A stretch of DNA of 64,000 bases, from NCBI GenBank assembly GCA_017506865.1, contig JAFCMP010000212.1:930001-994000 (forward strand), in the 5' to 3' direction. The position numbers and the translations under genes were made by a program. The notes beneath the pieces are model-generated. The model did no database searches, was not told the origin of the DNA, and saw only the letters and a program-made list of their open reading frames with translations. Below are positions 34,601-45,900 of this stretch, piece by piece; position 1 is the first letter of the stretch; every line of letters begins with the position of its first letter. The stretch is from Tribonema minus. Its lineage: Eukaryota; Sar; Xanthophyceae; Tribonematales; Tribonemataceae.

Positions 34601-35596
34601 GTTCATACGTCTTTGTTACCTATGCAAGGTCAAATACTGTGTATCATGCACGTGGCTGACTGAAGGTTGTCTATAGAATAGATACGCCTCTCGACTATCT
34701 CATTATTGTACTATCACAACAACTTCAACGTCTACATGTACGTATGGACTTGTATTTATAAAGGCCCAAGGGAGGCCGGGTTGCCTATGCAATCGAAAAG
34801 CTTGCGTCAACGCAGCAGCCTAGTCTGCGCTGTGACATGTACAGCAGAGACGTTCAACAACAAGCCTTGAGCATAATTGAAGTTTCTGTGTGACGTTCAA
34901 CTTGGTCATACCCTCAGAAATCCATGGCAGGATGGCCTCGAGGTACCAGAACACCGCTTGCACAAGCGAACAGGCACTTGCCTGCGGAGAGTGAGTGGTC
35001 TTGTTCTTGACGGGAATTTCGACAAACGGCTCCAGCACGAATGCAGTCGCCAAGCCACGCAGCAGCTCCACATTCTCCTCGTCCTGGGGCACGCCGGCAA
35101 TGTAGGTTCCGTAGACGAAAACGTCCATTGGAGCATTGACCTCCAGCACAAACCGCCGCAGCGAGAAGGATGTCGCCGCAAACGAGCGCAGCCCTCCCGG
35201 CAGCAGCACACAGTAGCGACTCGCCGTGCGGCCGGCCTCAGGTGGCTTGCAACCGCAGGCCGATCCAGGCGCGGCACATACCGCTGCTAAGGGAAGGTCA
35301 AGCACAGCTGCACAGGGCTGACTGCCTGTCATCGCCCCCGGCTTTGAAGTGCCATGCGGCTCGAGCGATCCTGCACTTGCTGACAGCGAGCCTGCCTCCG
35401 CCAGGCGATCTGGAGGCTCCAGCAAGATGCCATCCGCGATGTTCTCCTCAAAGAGGAACTGATAAGCGCCCAGTGTGAGGCATACAGCGAGCCCAGCTGC
35501 TGCTGCCAGCAGCTTCCGTCTGTGGCCCTTCTTGCTGACCAGTTCCGCTGCAGTGGGCTGCAGCAGTTCCTCATCAGACTGGCTGGGCGAGGACAT
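28604..35596 (-). CDS. Putative type II membrane glycosyltransferase-like protein B
   Basis: Three exons were found: 35596-34912 (ATG at 35596, ends phase 1), 33065-32746 (starts phase 0, ends ACAG before GTGAGG) and 29060-28604 (stop TGA). Exons 2 and 3 join exactly (GVTDR then LFIATPAV). The phase clash between exons 1 and 2 means an unseen exon of length 3n+2 between 34911 and 33066. The N-terminus is short and charged (KKGHRRK), then LLAAAAGLAVCLTLGAYQFL is a signal anchor. The lumenal part contains a Cys-rich stem, PGGLRSFAATSF, APMDVFVYGTY, then VVRSRPDTVYL, resembling nucleotide-sugar transferase folds with a D-x-D-like region. The C-terminus has FELGNGFEMVLREWL and YCNGTWMRTARW. Substrate unknown. 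The last intron carries a hAT transposon. An upstream in-frame extension beyond 35596 lacks an ATG. Confidence 0.7.
29062..29095 (-). other. Homopolymer C polypyrimidine tract at acceptor of gene B exon 3
   Basis: On the minus strand a run of more than 16 C residues is followed by TCGACAG and the exon. A pure C-run in place of the usual mixed polypyrimidine tract is unusual. Confidence 0.7.
29455..32254 (+). mobile_element. Complete hAT-superfamily DNA transposon, 2800 bp
   Basis: Terminal inverted repeats TAGGGTTGGCAA (29455-29466) and TTGCCAACCCTA (32243-32254). Perfect 8-bp target duplication TCCATAAC at 29447-29454 and 32255-32262, the hallmark length of hAT. Both subterminal regions are dense in CCGTAT/ATACGG motifs (29468-29570 and 32158-32242), likely transposase binding sites. 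It encodes one two-exon transposase and sits inside the last intron of gene B, opposite strand. Identical duplication and an intact frame suggest recent insertion. Confidence 0.95.
29595..31977 (+). CDS. hAT transposase (BED-like zinc finger, DUF659-like and hAT C-terminal region)
   Basis: Exon 1 29595-30425 ends AATACCAAG before GTACGT; exon 2 30769-31977 follows CTTTGCAG; phase 0. Product 679 aa, no stops. The N-terminal BED-like finger has CLRC followed by H-x4-C (NDHLKSKAC) near residues 50-75. An Ala-rich/acidic linker follows. The DUF659-like core has ASDGWRRK, LLGMVMDNTKANRKA and LLGCQAHALALLIKDL, giving the expected acidic residues (DGW, MDN). Later come AAYVLDPVYAY and the hAT dimerisation region (TACATERNWSLWGNVYPKCR, then LALERGEKLVFIKGN). 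It catalyses cut-and-paste transposition through a hairpin intermediate in the nucleus. Start chosen as the first ATG after the subterminal repeats. Likely functional. Confidence 0.93.
32395..32745. repeat. Tandem decayed copies of gene B exon 2 donor region
   Basis: Three degenerate units of about 110-115 bp precede the real exon end. Each has GAGCAGTG, a C-run (CCCCCCCCGCCG-type), and most have CCTCACCTGTC(T/C)GT followed by a degraded exon end (CCATCGAAGCC). On the minus strand each retains the exon end and its GTGAGG donor or remnants. Confidence 0.8.
33165..33335. repeat. Two decayed copies of gene B exon 2 acceptor region
   Basis: GCGTATGGACCGCCACCGCC with ACATCATGCGCTGCAGTGC at 33186-33225, and GCGTATGGCCTGCCACTGCC with ACATCATGCGCTGCGGGTGC at 33292-33332. 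These copy the real exon start and its acceptor at about 33035-33075. Confidence 0.85.
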
Positions 35597-36975
35597 GCAA
35601 CCACTCTTTGACTGACCTATTCCATATAAACTCCCTTCGCCACACACCACGCCTCGTGTTGTGCTCGCTCTCGAATAGCAGAATGAACCATGTGTTTCAC
35701 CGCAAAAAACAATCACCAAGTGTCACTCTCCCTGGGGGTATGAGCGGTCGATTTAAAGGGGGGAGGCTACAGGTAAGCTGAGCCCGGAGGAGTCCTTGGG
35801 ATGTGCTGAGCAGGTGATGTTAGCTCCAAGGTATGTTGCAGGCACCAGCAACGCTCGTGGCATCCATTCAAACACACACCGGCAGCATCAAGCTTTAAGT
35901 TGAAGTTGCCATCAGCTAAAAGCTAAAGCTAAGCTCATGCTAATGCTAATGCTAATAATCTAATCTAATGGTAATAAACATAGTTGCAACACGTGAGAAG
36001 AATCAACAAAGAAATCATGATTGTTCAAACAGTGAGGCACAGCTTTTAAAAAAATTGAATATGTAGCAGACTGAGTACACTATGATGTTGATTCTTGGAA
36101 AGTAATTCTGACTGTCCATGATGCCTGGGGCAATGGTCCAGTAACAGCATTCAATGAGTGATGCCAAGGTGATAATCCCGTACATGACTTCGATCGATGG
36201 CGTTATTGCCGTTGACATCAATGACAGGCTGATATCATGCTGCTAAGAGCAAACTTGAAGTTTCAAGAAAGTTGCATAGTATCCCACCATTGAATCATCA
36301 TGGCATGAAACACGACCTTACTGCTGGCTGCCTAAGCGGACGCATTATACAACACGGCGTCGCCCATGAGATGAAGCGACGCACTACAAGTCATTTGAAA
36401 AGCAACAAGGTGAAGCTCAGAAAGTCGAAGCACAGCGAAGCACAAACTTTGAACTTGTGGATTGAATTTCAAAGAGGGTAGAATCGGCCACCGCCAGATC
36501 CTGATCAGCAGCACCAACGCACGGGGGGCGGCACAGGAGTCCCGCGGCGATGCGTTGTGCAGTGCCACGCAGCTATGGTACCACGAAACCTGCGAAACAC
36601 TGTAGTTGCGCTGACGCATGGAGCGCAAAACCACCGTGACGGGCAAAATGCCTAGTATTACCTACGCGTATGGGCATGCTAAGCACGCCTCATACCTAAA
36701 CTTACTGACGCTCAGACTGGGAGCTGGCCGTAGCGGAACAAAGTCGCTGCGCCATGAAACCCTCGTCGCGAAAACAAGCGCCGAGCGCAACTTGGATCCA
36801 TAAGCAAAATGCATCTGTATCATGGAAAGCAGAGGTCAATTAAGTGCCTTCAAGGCGCGGGAACAGCGGCCGGGAACCACCTTGGCTCTGCTGCAGCAGT
36901 TGCACTACCAGAAAGGGGCTAACGTCGGTGCATGGGGGTCGCAATAGGGGGTCTAGTGGCCCAGGGGTGTGCTGT
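35597..36975. other. Intergenic region between gene B and the Pro-Thr repeat gene
   Basis: No convincing gene. TTTATATGG on the minus strand at about 35622-35630 could be a TATA-like element but lies only about 26 bp before the gene B ATG. A GCTAATGCTAATGCTAAT-type simple repeat is at 35920-35960. Confidence 0.45.
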
Positions 36976-39900
36976 CTAGAACTGGCTTTCAGTTTCGGCC
37001 TGAGCCTCCCCCATGAGAATGTCAGCAAGGCGGCGGGCGGGGCAGTTGGATGGGCAGCAGGCCGCGCTGTTGCCCGTGCCCTGCTTGACGAACGAGTTGC
37101 AGTTGTTCTCCTGCAAGCGCGTACGCAGCAGTGAAAGCAGGCGGTGTTCATCAGATGCCATTAAATCTCCAGCGTGTCAAAGCGCAGTAGGGTTTCAACA
37201 AAGCTGTACAGGATGCTATTATCGCGGTCCGCACATAACACGTCTTAGCGTATGTGTTCCACAAGAAGTGCGAGGTCTTTGACTACAGCTGCCAGTGCAA
37301 GTTGGTCAACATGACATTGTGCACACCAACAGCCAAGGAGGAATGGGGATTGGCGTAGGCACTGTCAGTGAATGGGAGCTCCAAACATAAATCAGTGCCA
37401 TGATGCAGCAGGCAGTTGAGCATGTCCCTGTTGTCGAGCACCCAAACATTCGCTATGCGTTTTGTGACCCTCCGTCAAGTATAAGTACTTTGTGTACGAC
37501 AATTGCCCGATCCACTCAGTCTGGTGCACGGAATGGCACCGATCAGCATTGTCTTCAGGAAGTAATGTGCGCATTGCGCACCAAACGACGTTACATGATG
37601 CTGCGTACACAGCCTGACAAGTGCAGTGGATGCTTCGAGGCTTCTTATATCATGTCATGCGTGTATCAGAAGCTGCAAACCGAACTCACCCTACCACCTG
37701 GACGAACACAAGTAGCGTACATGGCAGCTTCTCGGTTTCTTTCCGCAGCACCACCGTCAGACCAGCGCTCATTCGTTGGACAAATACTCGTTTTTTGCTG
37801 ACGTACGCTGCTTTGCTTTTACTCACCGCGCAGCCGCCACCATTGCCAATGTTCCCACTGGGCTTGGGGTTCTGGAAGTTGGTGAAGCCGCAGTTGGCTC
37901 CGGAGACGGTGGCGTAGCAGCCGCACTGGCCACTTGCGCAGCTGCCGTTCGGTGCACCTGGCATGGAGAGACGCGTGCACGCGCGCATGACAGACTTTTA
38001 GACTCCAGAAATGGTTTATTAGTGATTCTCGCTTAGGGTCTGCCAACTCACGCTCGTGGTTTATTGATTCTACTTAGCCTAGGGAGCAGAAAAGCCCAGG
38101 TGGTCGGTGACAGGCTTGGTGGTGAGCGTCTTCACCTGTCAGCACATGACAGACTTTCAGACGTCAGAAATGGTTCATTAGTGGTTCTCACTTGCAGGGA
38201 CCCACAAATTCCGCTTGGTGATTTTTTCCATTCTACTTGGCGTAGGGTGCAGAAAAGCCCAGGTTGGTTGGTGACAGGCTGAGTGAGCGTATTTAGTGCA
38301 CCTGGCATGAAAAGACGCGTAATCAAACACTTCAGCTGCAGCTACGTGTGCAACACACCGCGTTTGACCTCCGTGCCTGTGCAGAGCCCGGAGGCAAAGC
38401 TGCTGATGTAGCACACGTGTCCGCATGACACGTCTCTTCAACTGCAGCTACACGCGCAACACCGCGTATGAGCTCCGTACCTGTGCAGAGCCCGTTCGAG
38501 AAGCTGCTGATGTAGCACGCGAACCCGCATGACACGTCTCCGCAGTCCGCGCTGGGGCCGCCGACTGTGCCGTTCGGTGCGGTGGCGGTCGTGTAGCAGG
38601 TGCCCGTGGTAGGGGTGGTGCCGACAACGGTGTTGCAAGTCTGCAGGGTGGTGCCCGAGCACACAAAGGATAGAATAAGTTGAAAACATGATGTTGCTCG
38701 CCCGAACACTCATGATGTATGCACTAGAGTCACGCACATGGTAAGGGTAGTGCGGCTGCCTGTACTATAGTGGGTGGCTTTTCGGAGCGTTCAGAGACAG
38801 GTGTGTAGGTGTGTGGGTTTTCAAAGCATTGAAGTGTACATCTCAGTGGCATGAGCCAGGTATCTGCGTCAGTGCACAAGGATCATATGCAGCGCGGTGC
38901 GTTGCCAGCGGCATTGCACGCGAGACTGCGGGCCAGCCAACAACGCCGTGAGCATTGATGCTCGCACGACCACTTCTGCACGACAACATCAAACAATATA
39001 CTTCTATCACGCAGAAAGCAAAAGAAGTGGCCAGATTGCTTGTCGTGAGGGGAGACACAAGTCCGTCGTGGCTAAATTGCTTGTTTTGTGGAGAGACACA
39101 CTCCATTCTGTTGCAGTTTTATCCACGCAAAAGAACGATACAAATAAAGACACGTCAACTCGGCACCTGCGGTTGCAGCGTCAATCAAGCCACTCACTAC
39201 TGTAGTATACCCCCATCACACATGGGGCGAGTCCAGGTATGTCTGAGGCACCACCGCTGAAAACAACATTGTGCTCCTGTTGTGGCATTCATCATGTCAT
39301 CTACCCTACCCCACCCTACCACTTCTACTGCTCCTGCCCTGTTTTGAGGCTCACCTTGCTGGCCAAGTGCAAGCAGTTGATGTGCCTGAGACAGCAGCGC
39401 TGAAAATGGTAAATCATGCTTCTGTTGTAAAAGTCATCATGTAGCCTACCCCACCCTACCACTTCTACTGCTCCTGCCCTGTTTTGAGACGTACCTTGCT
39501 GGCGAGGTTGGTGCAGTTGGCGGTGGGTGTTGCCGTGGGCTTTGCAGTGGTTGGAGTCGGCGTTGGCCCCGCAATGGGGGTGGCGGTGGGATTGGCTGTT
39601 TGGGCAGCAAGACGGTTATTGAAGTTAAGCATGATGATAGATTTGCAGGGTTGCAAAAAAGCGTATTTTGAAATTTATTTTGGAGTTCAAGTGCCCCTTT
39701 TGTGGCAGACTGTATGCTCGGAATTGAGCAGACTCACCGCATGCCCCACAAATATGCCCTTCACGCAGCATAACATCATGTTGAAGTTTGCTCACGACGT
39801 ATTCCTGGTTGCCAAATACGTCCCAAATACGCCGTATTTGTGTGGCCAAATACGTTTTTTGCAACCTATCTAAGATTTGGGATTTTAGAGGTAGACGAGC

Positions 39901-42900
39901 CTGAGCCACAGTGCGCACGTGATAGCGGTATGTACTACATCAAGCGGCAACTTGCAGGTGTGCTGAACAAGGCATGCGCTGTGCGTTGTACCTCTGTCTG
40001 GCGACACACATGCTACATGGACAGCTCAGACTTGCAGTCAAATTGCAATTAAACGCAACAAACTTCAAATGCAATTTTTCAGCACGCGTCCCATTCCAGC
40101 CAGAAAATATCAGGCAGTTTCCTGCTCAACAAAGTGCACGCTTGCTTCGATTGTACGGTCGCGTGAACGCATGTGCTACGTGTGCTACACTTGTTGACGG
40201 CCATACCTGTTGGCGTGCTCGTGGGATTGGCGGTAGGCTTGCTTGTAGGGTTGGCGGTAGGGGTGCTTGTGGGGTTGGCAGTGGGGGTGCTGGTGGGGTT
40301 GGCAGTGGGGGTGCTGGTAGGGTTGGCGGTAGGGGTGCTCGTGGGGTTGGCAGTAGGCGTTGCTGTCGGCTGCGCAGCAGGAATAAGGGACACACACGCA
40401 CACAGGCACCGTTTCATCAGCATCTTGCGCGGAAGTACTCGCGTGTTTTAAAACAGTGGCGTGAAGCGGCAATCACATTGTACAGGTCGGCATGTTGCGC
40501 AGAGACAGCAATGCCTTCTTGAAGTGCACACAGGCCATCCTTGCGGTGCAAAGTTCAAACAGTGACAAGCCATGCCATCGTCTTTTTGTGGCCATGGGCT
40601 CACCTGCGCGGTGGTCGGCGTAGCGGTGGGGTTGGCGGTAGGGCTTGCAGTAGTGGGTTTGGCCGTAGGGTTTGAAGTGGGCTCTGCCGTAGGCTTGGCC
40701 GTAGGGCTTGAAGTGGGCTCTGCTGTGGGCTTGCTGGTAGGGTTGGCCGTAGGGCTTGAAGTGGGCTCCGCTGTAGGCTTGCTGGTAGGGTTAGAAGTAG
40801 GCTCAGCAGTTGGCTCAGCGGTCGGCTTGGCAGTGGGCTCTGCAGTCGGTTCGGCGGTCGGCTTGGCAGTGGGCTCTGCAGTCGGTTCCGCAGTGGGCTT
40901 GGCAGTAGGCTCAGCCGTGGGCTCAGCGGTCGGATTGGCGGTGGGCTCTGCAGTTGGTTCGGCAGTGGGCTTGGCAGTTGGCTCAGCGGTGGGCTCTGCA
41001 GTCGGCTTGGCAGTGGGCTCTGCGGTGGGCTCGGCAGTTGGCTGCAATGGTGTCGCACAGCACGAGAACGGATCAGCTAGGCACGTCGACACTGCTCGGC
41101 CACGCAACGGTCATGGCAAGACATGATGCGCAACAAGAAGGGTTCGAGCAACCCAGCATTGGAGAATGGGGGTACGTGGCAGTCCTGAGGCACAGGCGCA
41201 TGCGACAGCCATGTAACATTTGCAACGGTCCGAGCCTGTGCACCCATGACAGACAGTATCCCGTTTCCTGCTTTGTCCTGCAAGTACCACTTGACGATAC
41301 ACAACGCACTAACGCATGCAAGGCCTGGCGGTATGCTCACGTGGAACGCACTCTACAGCCGCGCATTGGTGACCACAAACTTCAGCAGAAGGATCTGCAG
41401 ACGAATTGTGCGGAGGTCTCATGATTGTTTGGTGGCAGTAAACAGTGGCCTACAGCTGCCATATTCCCTTGAAGTCCATGGCAACAATGTACTTCAAGCA
41501 CTACCAGTAGGTACTCTTGACACGGATGGAGTGCCCTATACCGTTCAATTGACTCTGCCAACGACAACTTCACTGATGGATGTCATGCCCATCACCACAC
41601 ACAATGTACGATCGGAATGCCCGCTAGACATCGCTAAGGAACACACACGCAATCATGCTCAGCAGTGCTCAACCGGTCATCACAATCACCTCTGCGGTCG
41701 GCTTGGCGGTGGGCTCTGCCGTAGGCTCAGCAGTCGGCTCGGCTGTCGGCTTGGCAGTGGGCTCGGCAGTCGGTTCAGCGGTTGGCTGCAGAGTTGCACA
41801 AGCGGCAGTCGTGGGAATGAGCAAACACTCAATATGTAGGCACTGCAGTTATAGGCAGTGAACGGAGAGCGCAGGCACAGCACAAGCTTGCCTCATTGCA
41901 CATGGCACCAAACTACAAGCAGCTGAGCAAGTGCTTGTTCGCCGTCACAAAAGGAATTTGGGTACAGAGTATACTCAATATACAGCCACTTCATGTAGAG
42001 TATACTCAATATACAGCCACTTCATGTAGCTGTGCTGCGCAATGACTCGGCCATCGCGGGTGCTCGCGTGAGTGGCTTGCATGTTGCCATATACATACCT
42101 ACCTGTGCACAACGTTGGTGTGCAAGCCATGCACTAGCTCGTTTCGTTAGTGCGGGGAGGCGAGAGGTGAACCACCAATCCAATAACCCTGCCTCTTAAG
42201 TAGCTTCAAAATGGATTTGCCACGCGGCTTGCAACTGCGCACGTCTGCTACAGGAAAATTACTAATGACATGCCAGAAAGCAGCATGGAAGTGCTTCAAG
42301 GCAAAAGCACAGCTGGTGCATGTCATAAGCCTCTGGTCGTCCGCATCACACATTTGCTTCGATGTTGAGTTACAGCTCACCTCCGCGGTCGGCTCAGCAG
42401 TGGGCTTGGCAGTGGGCTCGGCTGTGGGCTCCGCCGTGGGCTCCGCAGTCGGCTTGGCGGTGGGCTCAGCAGTCGGTTCCGCAGTGGGCTTAGAGGTAGG
42501 TTCAGCGGTGGGCTCGGCAGTGGGCTCAGCTGTGGGCTCTGCAGTCGGTTCGGCAGTTGGCTTGGCAGTAGGCTCAGCGGTGGGCTCCGCAGTTGGCTTG
42601 GCGGTGGGCTCAGCGGTGGGCTCGGCAGTTGGCTGTGAAGTTGTATTGCAGCACAAGAAGGGATTAGCTATCCACACTTGGCACCGCACGACTTTGCAAA
42701 GGGCAGGGCAAGATGTGCAATAGCAGGGTTTAGGGCAGCGCTGCATCGATGTCTGAGAGACGTACTGGAGCAGAGGCGAATGCAGCAGCCATAGTCGTAA
42801 CCTAACCCTAACCCAACCCAACCCTAAGTGCAACGGACGGTACACACGTGCGCACCGAAGGCACGTACCGGTCCCTTCGTACTGCATACACTACTTGATG

Positions 42901-45900
42901 ATCAGCAATGCAAAAGTTCATGCAAGGCCTGCGGCATGCGCACGTCAAAGGCACACTAACAAAACGTGTAATGGCAACTACAAACTTAGACAGGCAGATG
43001 CCCAGACCAATCGTGAGGAGGTGCAATGGCTGGCAGCAGTGCGCAAAGGCCCTACAGCTGCTGAGTCCCCTTCATATCGAATATTGGTGTAAGCCTGATT
43101 TGAGCCTTGTTGACACGGACACAGCACACGCCATTGCGCGACTAATTCTGTCAGCGAAGTATTGATGATGCATACAATGCGACATGCGCACTTCACAGCA
43201 CGCGCGCGATCGAAAGCCATGTAGCCACCACTCGCCTACGCAAAGAAGCTGCTGGCAGTGACGCTCAGCAATGCTCAACCGTTTATCGCAATTACCTCTG
43301 CAGTTGGCTTGGAAGTGGGCTCCGCCGTAGGCTCAGCGGTGGGGTTGGCAGTGGGCTCGGCTGTGGGTTCAGCAGTTGGCTTAGAGGTGGGTTCAGCGGT
43401 GGGCTCCGCAGTTGGCTTAGAGGTGGGTTCAGCGGTGGGCTCTGCAGTTGGCTTAGAGGTGGGTTCAGCGGTGGGCTCTGCAGTGGGCTTGGCAGTGGGC
43501 TCAGCAGTGGGTTCAGCAGTGGGCTTCGCGGTAGGCTCTGCTGTCGGTTCAGCAGTCGGCTTGGCGGTGGGTGCGGCTGTTGGCTCGGCGGTGGGCTTGG
43601 CGGTGGGCACTGCGGTGGGAGCTGCAGTGGGCTCTGCGGTGGGCTTGGCAGTGGGCTGTCCAGTTGGCGCAGCCGTTGGCTTTGCGGTGGGGTTTGCAGT
43701 GGGGTTCGCAGTGGGCTGCAGTTGCAACGGACAGCAAGAACAAGAAATGTGGTCTGCATTAGCAACACCTGAATGTGCTCGTGGTACCACGTCTGCGCGA
43801 TCAGAACTACAACTTGCTTGCGCATCGACAGCTTGCAGAGCTGTCAGTCGCATCTGACAACATTAAAGCTGTGGCCTTTGAGCTCGTGCCAACACAGAGG
43901 CCGTGGCTGCCGTGAGGTGACTCATCAGCAGTTCAAGTTGAAGTGGCTCTGTGCGCAGCTGGTGGCTGCAGCTTTCGCAGCAGGCACAGTGGTGCTGCAA
44001 CGTCAACGCATGCACCGTACCTGTGTTGATGCTCATTCAAGTTGACATGTGTACTGCAGATCGCATGATTGACGCAACCTGCAGAGCTGATCAAATGGCG
44101 GTGCATGTGCATTTATGCAACCGGCAGCAGGTCACGCAACACCATACAAAACGAACCTGATGCCTCAGCATCAGAACCTGCTACACGTGGCAACCGGCTG
44201 CGAGGCTCGTGTACTGCTGCCGGTCAGGCCACGCCCTTCAAGTTGGTGCTGCCTTGCGCATGCGGCATCCGCATATCATGTCTGCAATTGTCTGCGTTGT
44301 CAGTGGTGGCAGGCCCAAACTTGAAGCTGGACCAGCCAAAGCGCAACAGGGTCATAGTTGTGGCGGAAAGAGGTTTGCCTGCTTCACAAGGTACACCGTT
44401 TTGCCTGCTTCACATGGTACACAGATCGGGCAACTTGCTCACCGATGCCGAGGGCTTGGCAGTTGGGTTGCCGGTCGGGTTGCTGGTCGGGTTTGCGGTC
44501 GGCTGAGACGTTGGCGTTGAAGTGGGAGTTGAAGTTGGCTGCGCGGTGGTCGGCGGAGGCGTGAGGTCTGCTGCGGCAGATGGCTGAGCCGTGGGGCCCG
44601 CGGTGGGCTGCGATGTCCCGCGCACGCCGCAGATGGTGAGGCCACTCAGGTCGTAATACACGCCCTTGCTGGTCTTGGCGGTGAAGTAGTTGGTGTTGAG
44701 CTTGACGTTCGTGTAGAGGCAGTACGCGGCGCTGGCCTGGCGCAATCATTATGCGAGCGACGACAGGCGTCCATGTCAGGTCCAGGGTGTGCTGCACAAT
44801 ATGAGTGTGCTGCCAGTGCTGTGCTGCAGAGTATGAAGGAGGTGGGCTGTACCAGGCAGACATGTGATTCATCAAGCGACGGCAACATGCCTCTTGAACC
44901 GCAGAACAATCATTGACATAATGATATACTTCGAAGTACTTGAAGTATCATGATGCTGCCTGCAAAAAAAACGCTTTACGCAGAATGCGTGTACAGTAGA
45001 GGCGACTGCAGTCACTGTATGCTGAGAGTCGGAAGCAAACTTCAAGTCTTGAATTCAAAGACTCAAAAAAGAAGTGTAATATTAATCAAAGTGCATGCGG
45101 AGACATCAAGTACCCGCTGCATCTACTTCACGCACAACGTCATGCTGCAGTCGTGTAGCTTCAAGTTGAACGGACAGTGTGGAATCAGCGCTCAAGCTGC
45201 CACGTGCACTCTGTGCATCACTGCACTCGCGCACACTCAGTCTGTCAGTGTATAACCTCAGCGACCAATACTATCCTGATGCGCAGTGACTTGGCAGATC
45301 GGATGTTCAAAGCAGCCATTTGATCGCAGTCGATTCTCACCTTGACTTGCAGAGATGAGATGTACGTGAACCCAGTTGGGAGTGCGGTGAACTGGAACGG
45401 CACGAGCTTGGCCACCTGCGGCGAGCCCTGCACAAGCACGTACTGGTTGCACTCGGCTTGGGTCGCGCTAGAGCCGGCGGATGGCTTGAAGGACGATGGA
45501 GGGCTGAAGTCGCAGCCCTGCGCGCAGAGCAGGAGCGCACCGCAGCAGCAGCAGGTTGCAGAGAATGAATTGAAAATTCATTAGCAAAGTTTGAGTGCAC
45601 TGCCCGCGAGCCCATCCAGTCAAGATACGAGTGCACTGCCCGCGAGCCCATCCAGTGAGTCACACTGACGCAATTTACCGAGCAGGCATCACGGTCACGG
45701 TCACGGTGCACAGCATCAGCAGTAACTTTGGTCTGCAAAAGTGGTCCTCCATGCAACTTCAGCTTTCAAGTCACCAAACACCCTATCTTTCTGAGACAAT
45801 GAGTGACGTTCAGTGACCCTGATTAATTCTGAGCACACTGCAACTTGAAGCCTCTGAGTACTCTACCTACAACAAGCCTCAGGACAACGAGTCTCGCCAG

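Larger units (their letters stand above)
39495..44640 (-). repeat. Coding minisatellite for (P-T-A-x)n, spread over exons 4-10
   Basis: A 12-nt unit (CCN ACN GCN/AGC NAG) codes PTAE/PTAK/PTSK. A 36-nt superunit PTAEPTAEPTAK dominates exons 5-8; exons 9-10 carry PTST/PTAN/PTAT variants. On the plus strand the same DNA reads VGSAVGLAVG and stays open by repeat periodicity only. Confidence 0.9.

Noticed and set aside
34820..35719. N-terminal extension of gene B beyond the ATG at 35596
   Set aside because: The extra frame begins with a non-ATG codon and adds no recognised signal; the ATG at 35596 places a good signal anchor near the N-terminus.
40079..40423. Separate small PT-repeat gene
   Set aside because: It is exon 9 of the 13-exon gene, with matching phase and splice sites.
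42211..43857. Long plus-strand frames reading VGSAVGLAVG repeats (also 40572-41126)
   Set aside because: They are the antisense of the Pro-Thr minisatellite. They stay open because of the 12-nt period and cross the exon-intron borders of the well-supported minus-strand gene.
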